Below, one piece after another: positions 1 through 6,216 of a stretch of DNA of 10,093 nucleotides. The stretch's first letter is position 1. The number at the start of each line of letters is the position of its first letter. The notes beneath the pieces are model-generated. The model was not told where the DNA came from and did not search any database. It saw only the letters and a list, made by a program, of their open reading frames with translations. The stretch comes from Candidatus Brocadia sp. (GTDB taxonomy: Bacteria; Planctomycetota; Brocadiia; Brocadiales; Brocadiaceae), in assembly GCA_030837935.1 (NCBI GenBank), contig JAUQXU010000074.1, positions 1 to 10,093 on the forward strand, read 5' to 3'. The translations under genes were made by a program, and so were the position numbers.

Positions 1-89
1 TCGGGAGGGGATTTAAAGGGTGGGTAAAATGATTAAGACTATTTTTACTTTTCCATGTATCTTTTGATAATTATTTCAAAAAAGATGAA

Positions 90-848
90 ATGTTACGAAT
101 GACCAAAGAACTCGACGTCAGGGTGATTCAGGCGGCTGTGCGTAGGAAGTTTGCAGAGGCCGCACACTCAGCGGAGGGCAAGTTTAAGTACCCTACGGGA
201 AGGGCTGGTGCCATAGCGCTAGGATATGATCCTTCGGTCGTGAGGGATATGCCCGATGAACTCCTCGAGTCCTTTTGCGGCGTGGGGAATCCCTTCTCCC
301 TCGGCCCGCTCAATCCAGGAGAGGTCATCCTGGATGTAGGCTGTGGCGCAGGATTTGACCTCATTGTTGCAAGTCGATTCATCGGTCCATCGGGACGGGT
401 ATGCGGAATTGACCTCACGCCGGAAATGGTAGAGAGAGCCCAGATGAACCTGAGACGAGCGGGTGTGTCCAACGGCGCGGTTCATCTTGCGGGTTCAGAG
501 GCGATTCCTTACGACGACAGCACCTTTGACGTGGTAATCTCCAATGGCGTGCTGAATCTCTCACCGTTGAAGGAGAGGAGCTTTCAGGAGATATACCGCG
601 TCCTTAAGCCTAACGGCCGTCTGCAGTTTGCAGATATCGTCTTGAAGTTGGATCTCCCTGCCGGGATGATTAACAGTCTTGAGGCCTGGTCGGACTGAAT
701 TGGAGGAGCGATCCCGGTTCGGGATCTTGTCGGGTTGATGAAGAGTGTGGGCTTTGTTCAGGTGGAGTATGTTGGGACGACCGGCATAACAACCTCCAGA
801 TATACAATCGGAGAGGTGTTTCGGGCATGCAAAAGTTCTTTTCAATGA
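90..848 (+). CDS. ArsM-like SAM-dependent methyltransferase, predicted selenoprotein (UGA at 696-698 read as Sec203)
   Basis: This is a class I SAM methyltransferase related to arsenite methyltransferase (ArsM). The SAM-binding motif I is DVGCGAGFD (residues 82-90), followed by GIDLTPEM (106-113), the strand motif VVISNGVLNLSP (148-159) and RVLKPNGRL (170-178). Conventional reading stops after 202 residues at TGA 696-698. The same frame continues without a stop to TGA 846-848 and yields IGGAIPVRDLV, then a typical family C-terminus. ArsM-like proteins have a conserved Cys in the pattern (C)I-x-G-A at exactly this place, so UGA replaces that Cys. A SECIS-like hairpin follows at 710-726. Cys63 (FCGVGNP) is kept, whereas the other arsenic-binding Cys of true ArsM is Gly153, so the substrate need not be arsenite. 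The start is ATG 90 or ATG 99; neither has a clear Shine-Dalgarno. The gene is GC-richer than its surroundings. The alternative is a nonsense mutation in a former Cys-type gene. Confidence 0.8.
710..726 (+). promoter_or_regulatory. Predicted bacterial SECIS hairpin for Sec insertion at UGA 696-698
   Basis: GATCCCG (710-716) pairs perfectly with CGGGATC (720-726) around a GTT loop (717-719), giving a 17-base hairpin. Its first base lies 11 bases after the UGA codon, and the loop starts 18 bases after it. Known bacterial SECIS elements are stem-loops directly downstream of UGA inside the coding region, with a G (often GU) at the loop tip. The E. coli fdhF mini-hairpin bound by SelB is also 17 nt long and is spaced 11 nt from UGA. 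The hairpin encodes I-P-V-R-D, which fits the protein family, so it is compatible with both roles. Function is inferred from geometry alone; selA, selB, selC and selD are not in this window. Confidence 0.72.
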
Positions 849-896
849 AAGGAGCACCATTCCTAACGAGTTTTATTTCCAAAGCATGGCTTATTT

Positions 897-900
897 GAGG
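897..900 (+). promoter_or_regulatory. Ribosome binding site of the multicopper oxidase
   Basis: GAGG lies eight bases before ATG 909. It fixes the oxidase start at 909 rather than at the internal ATG 951, which has no comparable site and would begin right before the hydrophobic export segment. Confidence 0.55.
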
Positions 901-908
901 AAAGCACA

Positions 909-2138
909 ATGTCTTATAAAAAGAAATTTTTCGAGTTTATTATAAAGTGTATGCAGAGAAAGTACTCACTGTGGTATCTCTTCGTTGCAACGTTATTTTG
1001 TTTTTCCGTGACGGCTTCTCCTGAAGAGATACTCATACCCGGAGACCCAAATTTAGAAGAGGCATTCTCGGAATTGAGTAAAAAAGGACAGGTGGAAAGG
1101 GAATTTCATCTATATTCAACAGATGGTTATCAGGAAATGGCTGACGGAGAATTTATCTATTTCTGGGGGTTTACCCATGCAAAGGATTTTGCCGATGCCG
1201 GAGAGATAAAGACAAAAGAAGAAAGAGACGGGAAATTACTACCACTGAAAGTGCCCGGTGACGAGATACGTCTCATATCAGGTAAGAATTACGTTGTCGT
1301 TTTGCACAATGCTGGATTTTATGAAATTGAGGAACATTCCGGGGTTCATGGCGTACCGCACACCATCCACTTCCATGGATTAGATTTAATCCCTGCTTAC
1401 GATGGTGTGCCAAACCTGCCGTATACTCCGGTGTTTCCAGGAGAAAGGTACCGGTATCTGTTAACAATACCGGAAGATATCGAAGGGTCGTACCTGGGAC
1501 ACTGCCATGTGGATACCACCAATCATCTCATGGCGGGGATGTATTTCCCTTTGATACTGGAAAAAGGGCCAAATGAAATCTACGGATATAAATTTGACAG
1601 AGAATATACCCTTATTATGAGCGAAGTCGATAGTGAATACATGGAGATGCTCAGGACGGAAGGAAACATACGGCGTGGATTGGATTGGAAGTCAAATTAT
1701 TTTATGCTCAATGGCAGAATATTCATGGATAATTTGACCAATCCTTTGTCTACAATTAATGACCCTAAGACAAGAATCGTTGCATACGAAGGCGAGACGG
1801 TTTTGGTTCGATTAATGGCCGTAGGATATAACCACATATTTGCATGGCATCCACACGGGTTTCATGGGTTGGTAATCGGGACAGATGGGAGAAAGTTAAG
1901 TTATCCCTATGAAAAAGACACGTTACTTATTGGATCGGGTGAGCGATATGATATCTTATATAAAATTCCTGATTCTTCTTCGATGAGAGGATGCTCGTCA
2001 TGCAATTATGGACCCGGTATCAGCATAGCCCATGACCACAATATGATGGGGATGGTAAGTCAGGGAATGTATCCGCACGGGCCACAAACTATTTTTGATG
2101 TGAGACCAAAAAGTACGAAACCAAATGATAATAAGTGA
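909..2138 (+). CDS. Exported two-domain multicopper oxidase
   Basis: This 409-residue protein is probably a periplasmic copper enzyme that oxidises a substrate such as a metal ion or phenol and passes electrons to O2. A basic N-terminus and a hydrophobic stretch (about 21-34) ending in VTAS-PEE look like a signal peptide. All four His-x-His copper motifs are visible: HFHG (154-157), HCH (198-200), HPHG (314-317) and HDH (375-377). Together they supply eight His for a type 2/type 3 trinuclear site. The type 1 copper set Cys199, His206 and Met211 sits in the first cupredoxin domain, with His133 as a possible further ligand. In the second domain the matching Cys is Asp376, so only domain 1 should carry blue copper, an arrangement seen in type C two-domain oxidases that act as trimers. 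A CSSC pair (362-365) lies just before the last motif. The gene starts 60 bases after the methyltransferase and may be co-transcribed; the substrate is unknown. Confidence 0.85.
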   Translation: MSYKKKFFEFIIKCMQRKYSLWYLFVATLFCFSVTASPEEILIPGDPNLEEAFSELSKKGQVEREFHLYSTDGYQEMADGEFIYFWGFTHAKDFADAGEIKTKEERDGKLLPLKVPGDEIRLISGKNYVVVLHNAGFYEIEEHSGVHGVPHTIHFHGLDLIPAYDGVPNLPYTPVFPGERYRYLLTIPEDIEGSYLGHCHVDTTNHLMAGMYFPLILEKGPNEIYGYKFDREYTLIMSEVDSEYMEMLRTEGNIRRGLDWKSNYFMLNGRIFMDNLTNPLSTINDPKTRIVAYEGETVLVRLMAVGYNHIFAWHPHGFHGLVIGTDGRKLSYPYEKDTLLIGSGERYDILYKIPDSSSMRGCSSCNYGPGISIAHDHNMMGMVSQGMYPHGPQTIFDVRPKSTKPNDNK

Positions 2139-2223
2139 CCTACCTATACATAATAATCCATTTCCAGTCCAATCAAGAAAACTTAAAGATACTGAGTCGA
2201 ACTTTCGCTGGGAAATCACGGTT

Positions 2224-2509
2224 TTATGTGCTCTCAGAGAAGACTTTTATATCAACACTGTAGACGTCAAGGAATGGTGCTATCATATTAAATGATTCCT
2301 CTGTAATAAAACCTTCATCACATAACCGGTTTTTTTCTCTAGGGGATTGATAGACACAAATGACACCGCACCATAAACCAATGAATATAAGGTATCCTTG
2401 TCATGCACCAGCCAGTCTTCCGCTCGGGGATTACGCACCTCCTCTGGCAGACATTGCATTTGACCTTTTTATCCAATAATTTCTCGCAGAAGATGGCTTC
2501 TTTTTTCAT
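2224..2509 (-). pseudogene. Remnant of an AmmeMemoRadiSam-system radical SAM protein (AmrS-like)
   Basis: The ATG at 2509 overlaps the stop of the upstream radical SAM gene as ATGA. The first 35 residues (MKKEAIFCEKLLD, then CNVCQRRC and GWC) match the N-terminus of AmrS-type enzymes, including the Cys-rich CxxC..C region. The frame is then lost: the literal reading stops at TAG 2341-2339 after 56 codons. From 2402 another frame continues the family sequence (DKDTLYSLVYGAVSFVSINPLEKK). Right behind this, a further frame gives GFITEESFNMIAPFLDVYSVDIKVFSE, a segment that in the family lies far downstream. The whole radical SAM core with its CxxxCxxC cluster site is therefore deleted, and the end is truncated at TAA 2226-2224. 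No AMMECR1 or Memo partner gene is in the window. It is non-functional as AmrS; a short N-terminal peptide could still be made. Confidence 0.75.
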
Positions 2510-3251
2510 ATCAATTTAGCGGGGATGTTATCAGGCCTGTGGCCTGTCTCGTAATCAATATTTAGTTTCTTCAGTCTCGCCTCAACAGGAGGGTAGAGGA
2601 TCAGCTCTTCTATCTCAAAATCCTCAAAAGCGGGGTTTGTAGCTTTTAATCTTTTTCTCAATGCCATGATATTTTCAGGGGTGCTAAAGCTTATCATGCA
2701 GGCAGGATGGACATTTACCCCACACTTGTTAAGGCATTCTAAGGCCTTGAGCTGCAATTGAAACCCCGTAGGGATTGCACCTGTCAATTTTAAGAACCCC
2801 TCCTCACATGTGCCTTTGAGACTCACCCTTACATAAAGATTAGGAAACCTTGAGAGTTCTTCTGCATACGTTGGGTCGTTGCCTCTGAGTATCCCATTCG
2901 TCTCAAGGATAAATACATAGTTTTTTGGAATTAATTCAAGGACTTTGATCAGATGTTCTCTGCAGATGTTGGTTCGTTTTCCGCTGATCCTCAACTGGCT
3001 CAAATTTTTCTTCCTTGCAATAGTTATGAGTCTCTTTGCAACCTCTTCGGGGGTGTAGAAGATGCCGGATTTTCGGGTTTCGTGGTTACTTCCCATGACC
3101 AGCAAAAGGTGCATCTCAGACAGCAGCCGACACAATCGGCAGTAGCAATACCGCCATAGAATTTTGCAGGCCTGAAGCGGTAGTATTTTCTCTGGTCATT
3201 TCTGCAGACGATATGTCTGGCGAGTTCAGCCATTTCAATAGGATCGAACAT
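2506..3251 (-). pseudogene. Frameshifted radical SAM protein (COG2100-like)
   Basis: The N-terminal part from ATG 3251 reads MFDPIEMAELARHIVCRND, then GIATADCVGCCLRCTFCWSW with the CxxxCxxC [4Fe-4S] motif of radical SAM enzymes. Near 3070-3073 the frame breaks in a run of four A (minus strand). Adding one A restores PEKSGIFYTPEEVAKRL, and the second frame then continues to the stop at 2508-2506 with ILETNGILRG and RVSLKGT. A further pair of compensating single-A indels (near 2977-2980 and 2967) turns the conserved SGNEPT, the SAM-contacting equivalent of GGEP, into SGKRTN. Literal reading thus gives two pieces of 75 and at most 209 residues, neither with a complete active site. Either the gene is decaying or the sequence has homopolymer errors. 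It starts 29 bases after the endonuclease III-like gene and overlaps the AmrS remnant, so the three form one transcription unit. The reaction catalysed by the intact family is not known to me. Confidence 0.75.
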
Positions 3252-3280
3252 AAATAAAGTAGAGGAATAAAAGTACGGTA

Positions 3281-3988
3281 TTATTTAGCTTTTTTACATC
3301 CACATTCCATTCCCACTGGGCATACATCGCACTTTTGCTTCTTACAAAAATCCTTTCCTAGTCTTAAAAGTGCTGCCTCGAAATCGCTGAAGTCTTTGCC
3401 TGCGATCTTGTGTGTTGACCAGATATCTTTGAGTGCACGTAAAGGTTCCTCGTCTTGTCTAACGAAACCCAGATTTCTGGCAGCCAGTATTACCAGTTCG
3501 GATGGGACCGGGTTTGATTTTTTCCATACAGAACGAAGTTCTCTCAGGAATATATTTACCGTTACATCACCTATGCCCTTTCCCAATCCTTTCAGTAGGT
3601 CTTCCAAGTCATCTTCGTCATCGGCCTTTTCATAGAGTCTATTCAAATCGCCATCGTAGTCTCTTTCTAAATCCTCCATGATCGCCAACAGTTTTGTCGC
3701 AGTGGAGAAGTCATATCTTACATACCCTCCGTCGTCCAGTATCCTCACAAGCCCATCCCAGCCAGTCTCGCGAATCCTTTCTGGAGAAAGAACACCGCAC
3801 CTCTCAAATTCCCTATAAGTCTTTATGGCGATATTCGTACCTATGCGGGCGCCAAAGAGTTTTGAGGCGAGGAACCACTTGAATATCTCGTGGGAATCCC
3901 CCTTGGAAAGGTCAATCCCAAGTTCCTTAGAGAATTTCCCGCCAAGGGCAGAAATGAGGTTCTTAATCGTATTTTTTTCATTTCCCAT
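3281..3988 (-). CDS. Endonuclease III-like HhH-GPD protein with C-terminal Fe-S cluster
   Basis: This 235-residue cytoplasmic protein has the layout of base-excision DNA glycosylases. A helical body is followed by a helix-hairpin-helix (GLGKGIGDVTVNIFLREL, about 134-151) that would bind the DNA backbone. At the end, Cys215, Cys220, Cys223 and Cys229 form C-x4-C-x2-C-x5-C, close to the endonuclease III [4Fe-4S] loop (C-x6-C-x2-C-x5-C). By hand alignment, the catalytic Lys of endonuclease III (in GRKTAN) corresponds to Val142, and I find no Asp in place of the catalytic VDTH Asp. It may therefore be a divergent glycosylase or a non-catalytic relative. ATG 3988 has no good Shine-Dalgarno. It lies 134 bases behind the membrane-protein gene with no terminator between them, and 29 bases ahead of the radical SAM gene. 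Confidence 0.7.
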   Translation of the reverse strand: MGNEKNTIKNLISALGGKFSKELGIDLSKGDSHEIFKWFLASKLFGARIGTNIAIKTYREFERCGVLSPERIRETGWDGLVRILDDGGYVRYDFSTATKLLAIMEDLERDYDGDLNRLYEKADDEDDLEDLLKGLGKGIGDVTVNIFLRELRSVWKKSNPVPSELVILAARNLGFVRQDEEPLRALKDIWSTHKIAGKDFSDFEAALLRLGKDFCKKQKCDVCPVGMECGCKKAK

Positions 3989-4122
3989 ATTATGGCAATT
4001 TTTGTGAGGAAAATATTAACTTAGTCAATAAAGTTCGCAAGCAACGTGGAAATGAAGCACTCAGATTGGTCTTACCTTGGTTAACTAATATAAGCTCAGC
4101 GAGGTTTTCAGGGATGCTTTTC

Positions 4123-4584
4123 TTAAATTGCTGTTTTTCGGGATATTGCAAGAGCGGCATCTTTGAGTGTTACTTGCTTACGATAAGCCCAATCGACAAT
4201 AGTCATCCATATAAGCCCGAGTACGACGGTTCCTCCCGCTGCCAGAATTCCCGAAGTAATCCATCCTATTGGACCAAAAAAATTGGCGACCTCTGCAATT
4301 AACCCGGATGCACTTTTGGTAATTGCATACCCTCCTCCACCTGCCACGACAAGGAGTATTCCCGCCTTACCAAGAATTTCGAGGATGCCATGCTCGGAGA
4401 TCCTCTCGCTGAAGTATTCTTCATAAATCATTGCACACATAACCATATCGGTTGCGATCAGGGCAATATGTGATGGGATTTCAGCGCCTGGTTTTGGTGT
4501 GCCACCAATGACAACATTACCTGCCGAAAATTCTGCAATCTTCAGGAGTACCTTTCTACGCTTCCTCCAAATGCCTTTAGACAT
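4123..4584 (-). CDS. Small glycine-rich membrane protein of unknown function
   Basis: I do not recognise this family. The chosen start is ATG 4584 (153 residues, MSKGIWRKRRK), because AGGAGG sits seven bases before it; an ATG eleven codons upstream has no such site. The protein has a strongly basic N-terminus and an amphipathic or hydrophobic segment around 39-54 (HIALIATDMVMCAMIY). Two likely membrane spans follow: 75-90, with a GGGG run, and about 104-130, rich in Gly and Ile. A short polar tail (YRKQVTLKDAALAISRK) ends it. The glycine pattern suggests tightly packed helices. It is the first gene after the promoter at 4696-4723, and the endonuclease III-like gene follows on the same strand. 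No function can be assigned. Confidence 0.6.
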   Translation of the reverse strand: MSKGIWRKRRKVLLKIAEFSAGNVVIGGTPKPGAEIPSHIALIATDMVMCAMIYEEYFSERISEHGILEILGKAGILLVVAGGGGYAITKSASGLIAEVANFFGPIGWITSGILAAGGTVVLGLIWMTIVDWAYRKQVTLKDAALAISRKTAI

Positions 4585-4591
4585 AACAACC

Positions 4592-4597
4592 CCTCCT
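4592..4597 (-). promoter_or_regulatory. Ribosome binding site deciding the start of the small membrane protein
   Basis: A perfect AGGAGG on the minus strand lies seven bases before ATG 4584. It is the strongest Shine-Dalgarno seen in the window and rules out the longer reading from 4617. Confidence 0.75.
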
Positions 4598-4695
4598 TGG
4601 TTTTGACAATATATCAATTACTAAGTAACCCTGCTATGTTTTACAGTTTGATATCGAAGTATTGATTTTAACTTATCGTATTAAACGCTTGTTAT

Positions 4696-4723
4696 GTTAT
4701 ACTAAGAAGTTACTTTTTGTCAA
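4696..4723 (-). promoter_or_regulatory. Sigma-70-type promoter of the membrane protein / endonuclease III-like unit
   Basis: On the minus strand TTGACA (4723-4718) and TATAAC (4701-4696) are separated by 16 bases. Transcription would start near 4689 and leave a leader of roughly 105 bases before ATG 4584. No convincing riboswitch or attenuator was found in that leader. Confidence 0.6.
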
Positions 4724-5120
4724 ATAGTGTTATGTGTTCCTTGAAGAACCCCCTCTTTTCAATGATATGCATGATCGTAAAAAAACAAAAATCCAAGGAT
4801 TATAGACAAGTAGAAAAAATGCCCGATCGTTGTATAGGTGTATAAGCGTTGTTGCATCAGTCACGGGACGCTCATGCATAGCCATTCTTTTCGGTATTTA
4901 ATGAATTGCAGATTTCACAGCATTCTTCCATGCCAGCCGGAAGTTGCCGTGTGCATCGACCAGAGGAAGGAAGAAAAAGTCTGGACGACAATGATGTTTT
5001 TGAGCGCGATCCGGAATCTCTGGTAGAACCGCTGAAACAAGGTGTCTAGAAATGTTATTGCGATGGGACGTGCAAGAGCACCAGAAAGATTGCAGAAGAA
5101 GTGAATATGAATTTATTTAA
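4724..5120. other. Intergenic stretch without a convincing gene
   Basis: An open frame of 62 codons (4838-5026, plus) has no ribosome binding site and no recognisable motif. Short open stretches also occur in the other two plus frames up to about 5120 (for example a Glu/Asp/Arg-rich one around 4965-5048). This could mean worn-down coding DNA, but no family is recognisable, so no gene is called. Confidence 0.4.
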
Positions 5121-5149
5121 TTGACAAATATCGTACTTATGTATATACT
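5121..5149 (+). promoter_or_regulatory. Consensus sigma-70 promoter of the exported protein gene
   Basis: A perfect TTGACA (5121-5126) and TATACT (5144-5149) are spaced by exactly 17 bases. Transcription would start near 5156 and leave a T-rich leader of about 79 bases before ATG 5235. This is the best protein-gene promoter in the window. Confidence 0.75.
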
Positions 5150-5234
5150 CTTTTTTTATTTTTTACTGTCTTGGATATAACTTAGGTATAGTCCTGGCAA
5201 GTGTTAAGAGAAAATATGGGAAGGAACGGGAATT

Positions 5235-5963
5235 ATGAAACGTAGATTGAGTTTTGTTCTGCCTTTTTTAGGTTTGTTTAGCGCGTGTCTTTTTTCAGCA
5301 AGTAATTTACATGCAAAAGAAACTTTAGACGACGGTGTTCTCTGGTTAACAAAAGCGGAGGTTAACGAAAAGTTTGGTAAACCAACTTATTTATATTGCG
5401 AAGAAGAACCTTTCCGGAGGTATATGATAGTAAAACCGGAAGAGGAAAATAGCCTCAGAGCTACCTTTTTGTACGACGTTGTAATCCATGATTTTTATTA
5501 TCTCAAAAGAGACGGCAATGATCTTGAATACAGATTTTATTACGGCGAGGATATGTCCGAAGGGAAAAAAACGTATCGCGTAAAGGAATGTACCATAAAA
5601 ATTTTGAATAGTCCCATACCTTTGGGAAGGATTGCTGAATTTATTCCTGAGTTCAAGCCAGCTTACCAATGCCCCAAAGTTTATCAAGAACGGTTGGTTA
5701 ACTTTAATAACATAAAACTTATCTTTGTAACTGAAAAGGTTAATGATATCTCAAAGAAAATTGGATCTTTGTTTGTTGATCCGGACAAAGATATAAAAGA
5801 TTGGTCTTTATCGTATTACGTCATACTGAGTGATGGTGAACCTGAAAATGTATCTGCAAATAGTATGGTGAAGGAAGTTATTGTAGCAGTGGATGGTGAA
5901 TATCGTATTGGGAAAACAGCGCATGCTTTTGGCACAAAACTCGTAAAAAACCCTTTACAATAA
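5235..5963 (+). CDS. Exported protein of unknown function
   Basis: This 242-residue protein belongs to no family I recognise. It has a clear signal peptide: MKRR, then a hydrophobic core (residues 6-22) and a probable cleavage after NLHA (about 27). LFSAC at 15-19 is an imperfect lipobox (Phe instead of Leu at -3), so a lipoprotein is less likely. The mature part is rich in Glu, Lys, Tyr and Phe, has few Cys (Cys54, Cys118, Cys149 by hand count) and alternating hydrophobic stretches that suggest beta structure. An AAGGA about ten bases before ATG 5235 supports the start. The gene stands alone between a consensus promoter and a strong terminator, so it is a single-gene transcript that is probably well expressed. 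It would act in the periplasm or at the outer side of the cell. Confidence 0.75.
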   Translation: MKRRLSFVLPFLGLFSACLFSASNLHAKETLDDGVLWLTKAEVNEKFGKPTYLYCEEEPFRRYMIVKPEEENSLRATFLYDVVIHDFYYLKRDGNDLEYRFYYGEDMSEGKKTYRVKECTIKILNSPIPLGRIAEFIPEFKPAYQCPKVYQERLVNFNNIKLIFVTEKVNDISKKIGSLFVDPDKDIKDWSLSYYVILSDGEPENVSANSMVKEVIVAVDGEYRIGKTAHAFGTKLVKNPLQ

Positions 5964-5985
5964 GCAAAAAGCGAATTTCCTGTAA

Positions 5986-6043
5986 TTTTTAAAAAGCAGT
6001 AATGATGAATGTACAATCCATTCTTCTTACTGCTTTTTTGTTT
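5986..6043 (+). terminator. Rho-independent terminator, possibly bidirectional
   Basis: AGCAGTAA (5995-6002) pairs with TTACTGCT (6027-6034). Inside it GAATG pairs with CATTC, with one bulged T and one T-T mismatch between. Six T follow the 3' arm (6034-6039). Upstream of the hairpin lies an A run that becomes a T run on the minus strand, so the same hairpin could also stop minus-strand transcripts coming from the gene ending at 6217. Confidence 0.8.
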
Positions 6044-6216
6044 TACAAGGAAAAAACATCTCATGATTTACTAATGGTTATGTGAAAATTTATTGCATCG
6101 GCTCGGTTATGTGGGATTTATTACCGAAACATTTTGGCAGATATTAGGGCTGTCTTTTCAGCAGACCCGAAAGCCAGGATTTAACCACCTCTGTATTGGT
6201 TGGAAAAGTTTGCTGT

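Noticed and set aside
128..485. Open frames on the minus strand inside the methyltransferase gene
   Set aside because: They are shadows of a well-supported coding frame, with no family resemblance and no ribosome binding sites.
699..848. Internal restart of translation after the TGA, using GGAGGAG at 702-708 and ATG 738
   Set aside because: The spacing of about 30 bases is too long for a ribosome binding site, the hairpin lies between them, and a 36-residue C-terminal piece alone would have no function.
3057..3085. Programmed -1 frameshifting to fuse the two radical SAM halves
   Set aside because: No slippery heptamer of the X XXY YYZ type is present at CCC GAA AAT, and further indels occur nearby, so decay or sequence error is the simpler reading.
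4838..5026. 62-codon plus-strand open frame
   Set aside because: There is no Shine-Dalgarno, no recognisable motif, and the neighbouring frames look equally good or bad.
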